A stretch of 64,000 bases of DNA from positions 36,845 through 100,844 of the forward strand of contig NZ_FXZH01000018.1 of NCBI RefSeq assembly GCF_900169365.1, given 5' to 3'. This stretch comes from Brevibacterium sp. 239c (lineage in GTDB: Bacteria > Actinomycetota > Actinomycetes > Actinomycetales > Brevibacteriaceae). Positions 11,361-19,963 of the stretch are shown here, in pieces. The notes beneath the pieces were generated by a model, which made no database searches, had not been told where the DNA came from, and saw only the letters and a program-made list of their open reading frames with translations. The translations under genes and the position numbers were made by a program. Each line of letters opens with the position of its first letter. Within the stretch, counting starts at the first letter, position 1.

Positions 11361-12070
11361 TGCGGATTCTCAGCATCACGACCTCGTTGAGCGAGGACTC
11401 AACCACACTGAAACTGTCGAACAAGATCATCGCAGCGGCCACTTCTGCGGCAGACGATGCGGGATTGAGCGCGGAGACCGAGCACATCAACGTGCGCAAT
11501 CTGAGCTCGGACCTCACCGATATGGCACTGACCGGATTCCGCTCGGAGAACCTCGAAGAGGCATTCGCCAAGGTTGCCGAGGCGGATGTGATCGTCACCG
11601 TCGCACCCGTGTATAAGGTCGCGCCGGTGGGACTGCACACCTTGTTCTGGCAGCTCATCGACGAAAAGGCCCTGGCGAACAAGCCCGTGCTCATCGGCTC
11701 CACCGGTGGCACACCGCGGCACTCGATGGCGGGGGAGACCGTGCTGCGCCCGATGCTGTCCTACCTCAAGGGCATCGTCGTGCCGACGACCATCTTCGCC
11801 GCGACCGATGACTGGGGCAGCGTCGAGGGCGGCCGCAACCTCAACGCTCGGATCGCCCAGGCCAGCGACGAACTGATCGGTTTGGCTGCGAGCCTGCACA
11901 GTGTCGCTGCTGATTCGGCTGCCGACAACGCAGACAAGCCCGACGACGCCGGTGCAGCGTCGGCGACGACCGGTGAGTTCGGAAGCCGCGGCGCGCGGCG
12001 GGATCCGAGTATCAATGATGAGTTCGATCCCGAGCTCATCACGCCGTTCGCCCAGTTGCTTGAGGGCTGA
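11360..12070 (+). CDS. FMN reductase partner of the monooxygenase, CE1759 type
   Basis: A 236-residue NAD(P)H-dependent FMN reductase of flavodoxin-like fold. It begins with the beta1 and phosphate-loop pattern MRILSITTSLSEDSTT. It continues with the second flavin-contact segment TVAPVYKVAPVGLHTLFWQLID and the third strand with GSTGGTPRHSM. The C-terminal 45 residues are Ala/Asp-rich. It starts within the stop codon of the monooxygenase and ends two bases before the MarR gene, so the three are one operon. Role: recycling FMNH2 for the monooxygenase. Confidence 0.86.
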   Translation: MRILSITTSLSEDSTTLKLSNKIIAAATSAADDAGLSAETEHINVRNLSSDLTDMALTGFRSENLEEAFAKVAEADVIVTVAPVYKVAPVGLHTLFWQLIDEKALANKPVLIGSTGGTPRHSMAGETVLRPMLSYLKGIVVPTTIFAATDDWGSVEGGRNLNARIAQASDELIGLAASLHSVAADSAADNADKPDDAGAASATTGEFGSRGARRDPSINDEFDPELITPFAQLLEG

Positions 12071-12072
12071 AG

Positions 12073-12537
12073 ATGGTCGACATCAAGCTCGGCCGGGACA
12101 GTGACGCACTCGCGCAGGAGTCGTGGCGTGCCTACTTCGAGACCTCACAGCGCATCCGGCAGAACTTGGAGGGCAACCTCAAGGACAGGGCGGGTCTGAC
12201 CGTCAGCGACTACAACACATTGCTGCTCCTGTGGGAGGAGCCGACCCATCTGCTGACGATGAGCGTGCTGGCCAAGAAACTCGTGTTCTCGCCATCACGG
12301 CTGAACTACCGGATCAAGGTGCTTGTAGACGCCGGCCTGGTGACGAAGACAGAATGTGCGGACGACAAACGGGCACACAACGTCGGCCTCACCGAGGTCG
12401 GTGCTCAGGTTTTCCTCAATGCGGGACGCCAGCACCGGGAGAACATCGACGATGTCTTCCTCTCCCACGTCAGCGATGAGGAACTCGAAGTCATCGGGGC
12501 TGTGTTCGCACGAATCGGCCGCGCCCTGCCGGAGTGA
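12073..12537 (+). CDS. MarR-family transcriptional regulator
   Basis: A 154-residue winged-helix regulator. Helices around residues 10-30 (SWRAYFETSQRIRQNLEGNL) form the dimer region. The DNA-binding part (LLLLWEEPTHLLTMSVLAKKLVFSPSRLNYRIKVLVDAGLVTKTECADDKRAHNVGLTEVG, given here in overview) shows the MarR recognition helix and the D-x-R wing motif (DDKRA). It is the third gene of the monooxygenase operon and very likely represses it. The gene ends inside a tandem repeat that duplicates its last codons and stop. Confidence 0.9.
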   Translation: MVDIKLGRDSDALAQESWRAYFETSQRIRQNLEGNLKDRAGLTVSDYNTLLLLWEEPTHLLTMSVLAKKLVFSPSRLNYRIKVLVDAGLVTKTECADDKRAHNVGLTEVGAQVFLNAGRQHRENIDDVFLSHVSDEELEVIGAVFARIGRALPE

Positions 12538-12607
12538 GACTGTCGCCCTGCCGGAGTGAGACTGTCGGAATAGGTCTGGCGGACAGCCCTGCCCGAGTGG
12601 GACAGTT
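12522..12607 (+). repeat. Exact 22-bp tandem duplication across the marR stop codon
   Basis: Bases 12522-12543 and 12544-12565 are identical 22-mers. The first holds the last four sense codons (Ala-Leu-Pro-Glu) and TGA. A degenerate third copy (GCCCTGCCCGAGTGGGACAG) follows at about 12587-12606. This is the clearest example of the post-stop repeat pattern. Confidence 0.9.
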
Positions 12608-12624
12608 CGTGGGACAATGTGGCT

Positions 12625-13572
12625 ATGTCGATCAAGACCATTGCCTTCCCAGATTCTGAACTCCGCAACCGCGTCATCGCCCGGATCCCGGCGCATCAAC
12701 GCGCCAACGTCGACCTCGTCGTTTACTCGGATGCCGAGAAGTCGGCGAAGCTGAGCCGAGACGATGTCGATGTCGTCGTGCTCCCGTACCTCAATTCGGG
12801 ACCGACTATCGAGTTGCTCGACGATCTGCCGAACCTGGGTTTGGTCATCACCCAGACCACCGGCTACGATCCGGTTGCGCACCTGCCTGAGCGTGGCATC
12901 GAGGTGGCCACCGCCTCGGGCGTGCACACCGGCGGAACCGCAGAACTTGCGCTGACGCTGACCCTGGCCAGCTTGCGCGGCATCGACGATGCCGTGCGTG
13001 CCCAGAGTGCACGCATCTGGAACCACAAACGCAACCGCTCCCTGCAGGACCGTCGCGTCATGATCATCGGCGCCGGTGAGATCGGGTCGGCTATCGCCGA
13101 TCGGTTCGCACCCTTCGAAGTCGACCTCACGCGGGTCGCGACGAAGGCACGTGAGGATGATCGTGGCCACATCCACGGCGTCGATGATCTGCCGAAGCTG
13201 CTTCCTCACACCGAGGTGGTCGTGCTCATCACACCGCTGACCGAGTCCACGAACAAGCTCGTCGACAAGGACTTCTTGGCCCAGCTGCCCGACAACGCTC
13301 TCATTGTCAACGTCGCTCGGGGCAAGGTCGTCGACACCGAGGCACTCGTCGCCGAACTGAGCACGGGCCGTCTCCATGCCGCTCTCGACGTCATGGATCC
13401 CGAGCCGCTGCCGGAGAACCATCCGCTGTGGGGGACACCGAATACCCTCATCACACCTCATGAGGGAGGCGACACCTCAGCGTTCGAACCACGGGTGGTG
13501 CAGATTCTGGCCGAGCAGGTCCGCCGCCTCAACGATGGCGAAGCGCCGCTCAACCTCGTCTCGACGGAGTGA
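12625..13572 (+). CDS. D-2-hydroxyacid dehydrogenase
   Basis: NAD(P)-dependent reductase/dehydrogenase of the D-isomer-specific 2-hydroxyacid family, 315 residues. The Rossmann motif MIIGAGEIGSAIADRF lies near residue 150. Catalytic Arg is in NVARGKVVDTEAL (about 235), Glu in LDVMDPEPLP and His in LITPHEGGDT. It is shorter than SerA and lacks an ACT domain, so it is not phosphoglycerate dehydrogenase; the true substrate is unknown. The ATG at MSIKTIAF is preferred; an in-frame GTG lies six bases upstream. A strong hairpin ends the transcript. Confidence 0.87.
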   Translation: MSIKTIAFPDSELRNRVIARIPAHQRANVDLVVYSDAEKSAKLSRDDVDVVVLPYLNSGPTIELLDDLPNLGLVITQTTGYDPVAHLPERGIEVATASGVHTGGTAELALTLTLASLRGIDDAVRAQSARIWNHKRNRSLQDRRVMIIGAGEIGSAIADRFAPFEVDLTRVATKAREDDRGHIHGVDDLPKLLPHTEVVVLITPLTESTNKLVDKDFLAQLPDNALIVNVARGKVVDTEALVAELSTGRLHAALDVMDPEPLPENHPLWGTPNTLITPHEGGDTSAFEPRVVQILAEQVRRLNDGEAPLNLVSTE

Positions 13573-13594
13573 TCGCAGCAGTTCTCGATCTATC

Positions 13595-13623
13595 GCTCAG
13601 CGGTTCTTCTCGAACCGCTGAGC
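13595..13623. terminator. Hairpin terminator after the dehydrogenase gene
   Basis: A perfect 12-bp stem (13595-13606 with 13612-13623) around the 5-nt loop TTCTC, followed by a moderately T-rich stretch. It separates the dehydrogenase from ilvD. Confidence 0.75.
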
Positions 13624-13729
13624 GGTTCTCGTTGCACTGCCTCATCAGTTCTCGCTGACCGGTTCAAAACTAGTTCCAACATGCGAGAAATTGGCCTATA
13701 CATGGTGGACTCCGGCGTAGAGTGCCTGC

Positions 13730-15442
13730 ATGAGCATTGATACGAATTCCACCAACCCAGACATCAAACCACGTTCTCGCGACGTCACCGACGGCCTCGA
13801 AGCCACTGCCGCACGCGGCATGCTCCGAGCCGTCGGCATGGGCGACGACGACTGGGTCAAGCCACAGATTGCCATTGCGACCTCGTGGAACGAGATCACC
13901 CCGTGCAACATGTCACTGCAACGCCTCGGCGCGGCCGCCAAGGAAGGCGTGCACGAATCAGGCGGATTCCCCCTGGAATTCGGCACCATCTCCGTCTCCG
14001 ACGGCATCTCCATGGGCCACGAGGGCATGCACTACTCGCTGGTCTCACGTGAGGTCATCACCGACTCCGTAGAGACCGTGATGAGCGCCGAACGACTCGA
14101 CGGATCCGTCCTCATGGCCGGCTGTGACAAGTCGATCCCGGGCATGCTCATGGCATCGGCCCGCCTCGGCCTTTCCAGCGTCTTCCTCTACAACGGCTCG
14201 ATCATGCCGGGCACCGCGAAGATGTCGGACGGGTCCGAGAAGGAAGTCACCCTCATCGACGCATTCGAAGCCGTCGGTGCCTGCCGCGCCGGAACCATCA
14301 CCCAGGGTGACGTCGACGCCATTGAACGCGCTGTCTGCCCAGGTGAAGGTGCCTGTGGCGGCATGTACACCGCGAACACCATGGCCTCGGCAGCCGAGGC
14401 GATGGGCATGTCACTGCCCGGTTCGGCCGCCCCACCGGCCATCCACCGCGACCGCACGATGTTCGCGCGCAAATCCGGTGACGCCGTCGTCAACCTGCTG
14501 CGTCAGGGGATCACGACGAAGGACATCATCACGAAGGAATCGCTGCACAACGCGATCGCTGTGGTCATGGCCTTCGGTGGATCGACCAACGCGGTTCTCC
14601 ACCTGCTGGCCATCGCCCACGAAGCCGGAGTCGAACTCGCCCTCGATGACTTCAACCGCATCGGTGACAAGGTTCCGCACCTGGGCAACGTCAAGCCCTT
14701 CGGTCAGTACGTGATGAACGATGTCTTCAAGATCGGCGGCGTGCCCGTGATCATGAAGGCTCTGCTCGACAACGGCCTGATCAACGGTGACTGCATGACC
14801 GTGACAGGCAAGACCGTGGCCGAGAACCTCGAACACATCAACCCGCCGGATCCCGACGGCAAGATCCTGCGCGCGATGGACAACCCGATCCACGCCACCG
14901 GTGGCCTCACCGTGCTCAAGGGCTCGATGGCGCCCGAAGGCGCGGTCGTGAAGTCCGCCGGCTTCGATGCCGATGTCTTCGAAGGCACTGCGCGCGTGTT
15001 CAACCAGGAGAAGCCGGCCATGGACGCCGTGCTCAACGGTGAACTGAAGAAGGGCGATGTCGTCGTCATCCGCTATGAGGGCCCCAAGGGCGGCCCCGGC
15101 ATGCGCGAGATGCTCGCCATCACCGGCGCGATCAAGGGCGCGGGCATCGGCAAGGATGTCCTGCTGCTCACCGACGGTCGCTTTTCGGGCGGCTCCACCG
15201 GCCTGTGTATCGGCCACATTGCCCCCGAAGCTGTCGATGGCGGGCCCATCGCACTCGTCGAGGACGGGGATAAGATCACCGTCGACATCGCGGCCCGTTC
15301 GATCGAGCTCGATGTCTCCGAGGAGGTCCTCGCTGAGCGTCGCAAGACTTGGACGATCCCCGACAACCACCGCCTGACCGGTGTGCTCGGCAAGTACGCG
15401 AAGCTCGTGCAGTCGGCCTCCACCGGAGCGGTCTGCTTCTGA
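13730..15442 (+). CDS. ilvD: Dihydroxy-acid dehydratase
   Basis: Fe-S dehydratase for the third common step of valine and isoleucine synthesis (dihydroxy acid to 2-keto acid), 570 residues. Cluster-binding cysteines are visible in [19 protein letters not shown] and [15 protein letters not shown]. The C-terminal [19 protein letters not shown] is typical. No Shine-Dalgarno precedes the ATG. TAGAGT at 13718-13723 ends six bases before it, so the mRNA is probably leaderless. It is monocistronic here, about 17 kb from ilvBNC, and ends in its own terminator. Confidence 0.97.
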   Translation: MSIDTNSTNPDIKPRSRDVTDGLEATAARGMLRAVGMGDDDWVKPQIAIATSWNEITPCNMSLQRLGAAAKEGVHESGGFPLEFGTISVSDGISMGHEGMHYSLVSREVITDSVETVMSAERLDGSVLMAGCDKSIPGMLMASARLGLSSVFLYNGSIMPGTAKMSDGSEKEVTLIDAFEAVGACRAGTITQGDVDAIERAVCPGEGACGGMYTANTMASAAEAMGMSLPGSAAPPAIHRDRTMFARKSGDAVVNLLRQGITTKDIITKESLHNAIAVVMAFGGSTNAVLHLLAIAHEAGVELALDDFNRIGDKVPHLGNVKPFGQYVMNDVFKIGGVPVIMKALLDNGLINGDCMTVTGKTVAENLEHINPPDPDGKILRAMDNPIHATGGLTVLKGSMAPEGAVVKSAGFDADVFEGTARVFNQEKPAMDAVLNGELKKGDVVVIRYEGPKGGPGMREMLAITGAIKGAGIGKDVLLLTDGRFSGGSTGLCIGHIAPEAVDGGPIALVEDGDKITVDIAARSIELDVSEEVLAERRKTWTIPDNHRLTGVLGKYAKLVQSASTGAVCF

Positions 15443-15508
15443 GCAGAGAACACCTGATGATCTGATCATCGAAGAGCTGACCCGCCTCTGCGTGGGGGAG
15501 CGAATCAT

Positions 15509-15551
15509 CGCCGAGGCGGTACGGACGAATGTCCGCACCGCCTCGGCGTTT
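15509..15551. terminator. ilvD terminator
   Basis: A two-tier hairpin. The outer 12-bp stem (15509-15520 with 15537-15548) encloses an inner 5-bp stem with a GAAT loop (15522-15535), followed by a short T-run. Well-formed intrinsic terminator. Confidence 0.85.
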
Positions 15552-15582
15552 CTGTGCCTGAGGAAGCGAAATACCAACTGTT

Positions 15583-15598
15583 GTTACCTAAATGTAAC
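15583..15598. promoter_or_regulatory. GTTAC-N6-GTAAC palindrome upstream of the peptide importer
   Basis: An isolated palindrome (GTTACctaaatGTAAC) in the AT-richer 350-bp gap between the ilvD terminator and the importer operon. Its spacing of one helical turn suits a dimeric repressor. No regulator gene is adjacent and I do not recognise the site. Confidence 0.35.
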
Positions 15599-15786
15599 CA
15601 CGGCGTGTCGCCCGAGAATCTGCGGCACGGGCGGTAGGAGAAAAAGAAATTGAGCAAGGCTCTTTGTGCGGAGGATCACACATGGATACAGTTCATCTTA
15701 CGTTCAGTTGTTTGTGATGGTTCATGGAGGAACTGTGCAAAATCACTGAACTGACAACACTTGACGCAAAGGAACTTTGATTGCAG

Positions 15787-15894
15787 ATGACTCGTCAACC
15801 CCTCGAGATTCGCAAAGAGATCTATTCCCTCATCCCCGGGCCGATGCATCAGCCAGAGACCGATCACGGAAGCTCTCACGCTGCAGCTGCTTAG
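15787..15894 (+). CDS. Possible 35-residue ORF leading the importer operon
   Basis: ATG to TAG, encoding a 35-residue peptide (MTRQPLEIRKEIYSLIPGP, then a His/Ser-rich part ending in four alanines). AAAGGAAC about 11 bases upstream is the best ribosome site in this region, better than that of the permease whose ATG follows eight bases after this stop. It could be a coupling or leader peptide, or chance. Nothing in its sequence identifies a family. Confidence 0.35.
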   Translation: MTRQPLEIRKEIYSLIPGPMHQPETDHGSSHAAAA

Positions 15895-15902
15895 GTCTGG
15901 GC

Positions 15903-16886
15903 ATGGGCAAATACGTTCTTCGACGTTTCGTCAACTATTTCATCTTGGCCTTCATCGCTACTGTCACCGCCTACATCACCTCGAGTGCCTTCATGGATCC
16001 GGCCGCCCGGTATCGGGGCCAGAATCCGCCGCTGTCGGAAGCCTCGATCAAGTCCATCCTCGACGGACACGGGACCAACCCGGATGTTCCGATCATCGAA
16101 CGCACGTGGTCATGGCTGACGAATATCTTCCTCCACGGAGACTTCTCGACGACGGTCCACAACAATCCTGTCTTCCAGGAGATCATGACTCGGGCAGGTG
16201 TCAGCCTCAAGCTTCTGCTCATCGGTTCCATCCTCGGCGCCATCCTGGGTGTCGTCCTCGGCGTGTGGGGTGCCGTTAGGCAATACAAGGCCTCCGACCA
16301 GGCCGTGACTTATGCGTCCTATCTGATCATCGCCACACCGACATTTGTCATCGGTGTGGTACTAATGATCATCGCCACTGCGTTCAACGGTCTCATCGGC
16401 ACAAGTCTTATTCGCTTCACGGGCGAATACACGGCGGACATACCGCCTGGCGTCTTCCCGTGGTTCACCGATCAGCTCTCTCATATGCTGTTGCCGACTT
16501 TGGCATTGGTGATGATGGGCGCTGCCACATACTCGCGCTATCAGCGGTCGGTCATGCTCGATGTGTTGGCCTCCGACTTCATCCGCACCGCACGCTCGAA
16601 GGGACGCACCCGCAAGACCGCCTTGGTCAAGCACGGTGTTCGCGTGGCTCTCATCCCGATGTCTACTTACTTCGCTTACGCCTTCGGCACACTTGTCGCG
16701 GGTTCGGCGATGCTCGAGGTGGTGTTCTCCTGGCACGGCATGGGTGAGTTCACCATCAACTCGATCCTGCAGTCCGATATCAATGCTGCTGCCGGGTCCG
16801 TTCTTTTCATCGCAGTGCTGACTCTGATCTCTTCGACTCTTTCGGAGGTTCTCTACGCTGCCCTCGACCCGAGAGTGAGGATCTGA
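15903..16886 (+). CDS. Peptide-type ABC importer permease 1 (OppB/DppB-like)
   Basis: Inner-membrane channel subunit of an oligopeptide/dipeptide-type importer. 327 residues with six predicted membrane passes. The first is right after the start (YVLRRFVNYFILAFIATVTAY), then a periplasmic-type loop, then the transport domain with the EAA-like motif (DFIRTARSKGRTRKTALVKHGVR). The start MGKYVLRRFVNY fits the family. The frame is open further upstream but encodes polar, unrelated sequence. One base separates its stop from the next permease gene, so they are one operon. Confidence 0.9.
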   Translation: MGKYVLRRFVNYFILAFIATVTAYITSSAFMDPAARYRGQNPPLSEASIKSILDGHGTNPDVPIIERTWSWLTNIFLHGDFSTTVHNNPVFQEIMTRAGVSLKLLLIGSILGAILGVVLGVWGAVRQYKASDQAVTYASYLIIATPTFVIGVVLMIIATAFNGLIGTSLIRFTGEYTADIPPGVFPWFTDQLSHMLLPTLALVMMGAATYSRYQRSVMLDVLASDFIRTARSKGRTRKTALVKHGVRVALIPMSTYFAYAFGTLVAGSAMLEVVFSWHGMGEFTINSILQSDINAAAGSVLFIAVLTLISSTLSEVLYAALDPRVRI

Positions 16887-16887
16887 C

Positions 16888-17805
16888 ATGGCCACCGATC
16901 TTCCGATCTCCACGACTCCCGACACCGAGGTTGTGCCTCGTCGTTCGAAACCCACCTCCCGTCTGGCCCTGGTCTGGCGCCGACTGCGCTCGACTCCGCG
17001 CTTCTGGGTCGGCGGCATCATGCTCGCCTTCTTCGTTCTCTTCGCGCTCTTCGGCAATTCGATCAACATTTACACGCCCACCGACCAGGACATCTACGCA
17101 CTCAACAAAGCGCCGAGCGCACAGCACTGGTTCGGCACGAACACCATCGGCCAGGACATCTATGCCCAGACTGTTGCAGGCCTGCAAAAATCTCTGCTCA
17201 TCGGCATCATCGCCGGGCCTGCAGCGAGTCTTCTGGCAGCGATCATCGGTTCGACAGCAGGCTACTTCGGCGGCCGCATCGAAGTCGTCATCGTGTGGTT
17301 CATCAACCTGCTTCTCGTCCTGCCCTCGTTCTTCATCCTCGTTCTCCTGGCGCCGATGCTGCGCCAACTGTCGTGGATGGCGATCGTCGTCTTCCTCGCC
17401 CTGTTCGGATGGATGATCATGGCCCAGGTTGTGAGGAACCAGACGAAGGCCATCAAGGACCGTGACTTCGTCAAGGCGGCACGGTACATGGGGGTCTCCA
17501 CTCCACGGATCCTGAGTCGGCACATCATTCCGAACGTTGCGTCGATCCTCATTGTCGATGCCACTTTGGGCGTGGTCTCGGCGATCCTGACTGAAACCTC
17601 CCTGAGCTACTTCAACCTCGGAATCCAGAAGCCCGATGTCTCCATCGGCACACTCTTGGCCGAGGGGTCCGGGGCGGCTGTGACCCGACCGTGGCTATTC
17701 GTCTTTCCCGCCGGCGTCCTCGTTCTCATGCTCTTCGCCATCAGCTTGATGGCTGATGCACTCCGTGACGCCATCGATCCCACCTCAGGAGCCAATCGTG
17801 ACTGA
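16888..17805 (+). CDS. Peptide-type ABC importer permease 2 (OppC/DppC-like)
   Basis: Second channel subunit, 305 residues. A cytoplasmic N-terminal tail of about 45 residues precedes the first membrane helix (FWVGGIMLAFFVLFALFG). A GTNTIGQDIYAQT motif typical of OppC follows, then five more helices and the ATPase-contact loop (DFVKAARYMGVSTPRILSRHIIPN). The C-terminal 8 nt overlap the GTG start of the ATPase gene. Works as a heterodimer with the preceding permease. Confidence 0.92.
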   Translation: MATDLPISTTPDTEVVPRRSKPTSRLALVWRRLRSTPRFWVGGIMLAFFVLFALFGNSINIYTPTDQDIYALNKAPSAQHWFGTNTIGQDIYAQTVAGLQKSLLIGIIAGPAASLLAAIIGSTAGYFGGRIEVVIVWFINLLLVLPSFFILVLLAPMLRQLSWMAIVVFLALFGWMIMAQVVRNQTKAIKDRDFVKAARYMGVSTPRILSRHIIPNVASILIVDATLGVVSAILTETSLSYFNLGIQKPDVSIGTLLAEGSGAAVTRPWLFVFPAGVLVLMLFAISLMADALRDAIDPTSGANRD

Positions 17806-19903
17806 GACTCTCAGCACCAACCGATCCACACCACCTGCACAGGCCCCGATCCTCGAGGTCCGGGACCTGGCCGTCACCTTTCCCAATCCGAAGGGGGATG
17901 TGCAGGCGGTTCGCGGAGTCAACTACGAAGTCATGCCGGGTGAATTCCTGGGCATCGTCGGAGAATCAGGCTCCGGCAAATCCGTGTCGTCGATGGCTGT
18001 GATGGGGCTGCTTCCCTCCACCGCCCAAGTCAATGGCTCTATCCGATACCGCGGACGATCACTGTTGGACATGGACGACCATGCGATGTCGAAGTTGCGC
18101 GGTTCCGAGATCGCCATGGTGTTCCAGGACCCGCTGTCGGCACTGACTCCGGTCTATTCGATCGGCGAACAGATCTCAGAGGGTCTACTCCTCCACGATC
18201 CGAGCCTGTCGAAGGAGGCAGCGCACAGCAGGGCGATCGAACTTCTGCGTGTGGTCGGCATTCCAGGACCCGAACGAAGGGTCAGGGCATACCCTCACGA
18301 GTTCTCCGGAGGAATGCGCCAACGAGCCATGATCGCGATCGCGATCGCCAACGATCCTGACCTCATCATCGCCGATGAGCCGACCACCGCACTCGACGTC
18401 ACGATCCAAGCCCAGATCCTCGACGTCCTGCAGAAGGCGCGTGAGATCACTGGAGCAGCTATTGTGCTCATCACGCACGACCTCGGCGTGGTGGCAGGCA
18501 ATGCAGACCGCATCGCCGTCATGTACGCCGGTCGCCTCGTCGAGACGGGGCCGGTCGAACAGGTCTTCGCTCGACCACAGATGCCCTATACGACCGGGCT
18601 GCTGCGTTCGGTGCCGAACCTGGCGACGGCCGGAACCCAGCGACTCGTTCCCCTCGAAGGGAAGCCGCCTTCGCTGTCGAATATGATCCCGGGCTGTCCC
18701 TTCGCTCCGCGGTGCCCGATCGCCCTCGACATCTGCCATGAGGTCGAACCCGAACTCGTCTCACACGGCACACCCGATGTTTCCGCCGCCTGCCACCGGG
18801 CCGATGAGATCGCCTCGGGAAGCCTGACCGCCGGCACGATCTTCCCCCGACCCGAGCCGGTCGAGAAGCGGGTGAAGAACAGCGAAGCCGAACGGGTCCT
18901 CGAAGTCACCGGGCTGCAGAAGCACTTCCCGCTGCTCAAGGGAGCAGTCTTCAAACGGCAGATCGGAACCGTGCGAGCCGTCGACGGCATCGATCTGGAG
19001 ATCAGAGAAGGACAGACACTCGGTCTCGTCGGAGAGTCCGGCTGCGGCAAGTCCACGACCATCGGTGAGGTCCTGGAGATGGTGGCGCCTCAGAAGGGAC
19101 AGATCGTCATCAACGGCGTTGACGTTTCTGAGCTGTCAAAACGAGAGCGTTTGGCGATGCGCAAGGATGTCCAGGTCGTGTTCCAGGATCCGATGGCCGC
19201 GATCGATCCGCGGTTGCCGATCGGCGAGGTGATCGCGGAACCACTGACCGTTCACAAGGTCCCGGCCAAGCAGCGTCATGACACCGTCGCAGAGATGCTC
19301 GAACTGGTGGGCCTCGACGCGAACATGGCAGATCGGTATCCGCACGAATTCTCCGGAGGCCAGCGTCAGCGCATCGGCATCGCCCGGGCACTCGTGACCA
19401 ACCCGAAGCTGTTGGTGCTCGACGAACCGGTCTCCGCCCTTGACGTGTCCGTACAGGCTGGTGTCATCAACCTGTTGGAGGACCTGCGCGACTCACTCGG
19501 GCTGTCCTACCTGTTTGTCGCCCATGACCTGGCGGTCGTGAGACAGATCGCCGATCACGTTGCGGTGATGTACTTGGGCCGTATCGTCGAATTCGGCTCC
19601 TCTGAAGATCTCTACGACAACCCCCAGCACCCCTACACCAGGGCGCTGATGTCGGCGATTCCGGTGCCCGATCCGAAGATCGAACGATCGCGTGAGCGAG
19701 TGCTGCTCTCCGGTGACCTCCCGAGCCCGACCGACGAGATCTCCGGGTGCAGTTTCCGCACTCGGTGCCCGCTCTTCTCGCTGCTGCCCGAGAGCGAGCA
19801 GCACAGATGCACGCACGAGGATCCCCAGCCTCGGCGGGCGGAGGCGACCCTGGTGGCCTGCCATTTCTCCGAACGTATCGGCGAACTCGAACGCTCGGAC
19901 TGA
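17798..19903 (+). CDS. Peptide ABC importer, fused double ATPase (OppD-OppF-like)
   Basis: A single 701-residue polypeptide carrying both nucleotide-binding domains. Domain 1: Walker A GESGSGKS, signature FSGGMRQRA, Walker B LIIADEPTTALD. Domain 2 (from about residue 360): GESGCGKST, FSGGQRQRIGIARAL, LLVLDEPVSALD. Each ends with the oligopeptide-family cysteine-containing tail (GCPFAPRCP, GCSFRTRCP). It starts at GTG with AGGAG seven bases upstream, overlapping the permease stop. In many bacteria OppD and OppF are separate, so here they act as one chain. Confidence 0.93.
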   Translation: MTETLSTNRSTPPAQAPILEVRDLAVTFPNPKGDVQAVRGVNYEVMPGEFLGIVGESGSGKSVSSMAVMGLLPSTAQVNGSIRYRGRSLLDMDDHAMSKLRGSEIAMVFQDPLSALTPVYSIGEQISEGLLLHDPSLSKEAAHSRAIELLRVVGIPGPERRVRAYPHEFSGGMRQRAMIAIAIANDPDLIIADEPTTALDVTIQAQILDVLQKAREITGAAIVLITHDLGVVAGNADRIAVMYAGRLVETGPVEQVFARPQMPYTTGLLRSVPNLATAGTQRLVPLEGKPPSLSNMIPGCPFAPRCPIALDICHEVEPELVSHGTPDVSAACHRADEIASGSLTAGTIFPRPEPVEKRVKNSEAERVLEVTGLQKHFPLLKGAVFKRQIGTVRAVDGIDLEIREGQTLGLVGESGCGKSTTIGEVLEMVAPQKGQIVINGVDVSELSKRERLAMRKDVQVVFQDPMAAIDPRLPIGEVIAEPLTVHKVPAKQRHDTVAEMLELVGLDANMADRYPHEFSGGQRQRIGIARALVTNPKLLVLDEPVSALDVSVQAGVINLLEDLRDSLGLSYLFVAHDLAVVRQIADHVAVMYLGRIVEFGSSEDLYDNPQHPYTRALMSAIPVPDPKIERSRERVLLSGDLPSPTDEISGCSFRTRCPLFSLLPESEQHRCTHEDPQPRRAEATLVACHFSERIGELERSD

Positions 19904-19963
19904 GTGAGCCCGACCCAGCACTCACCCATCGATTCCCACACAGAGAACAGGAAAGAGGAACTC

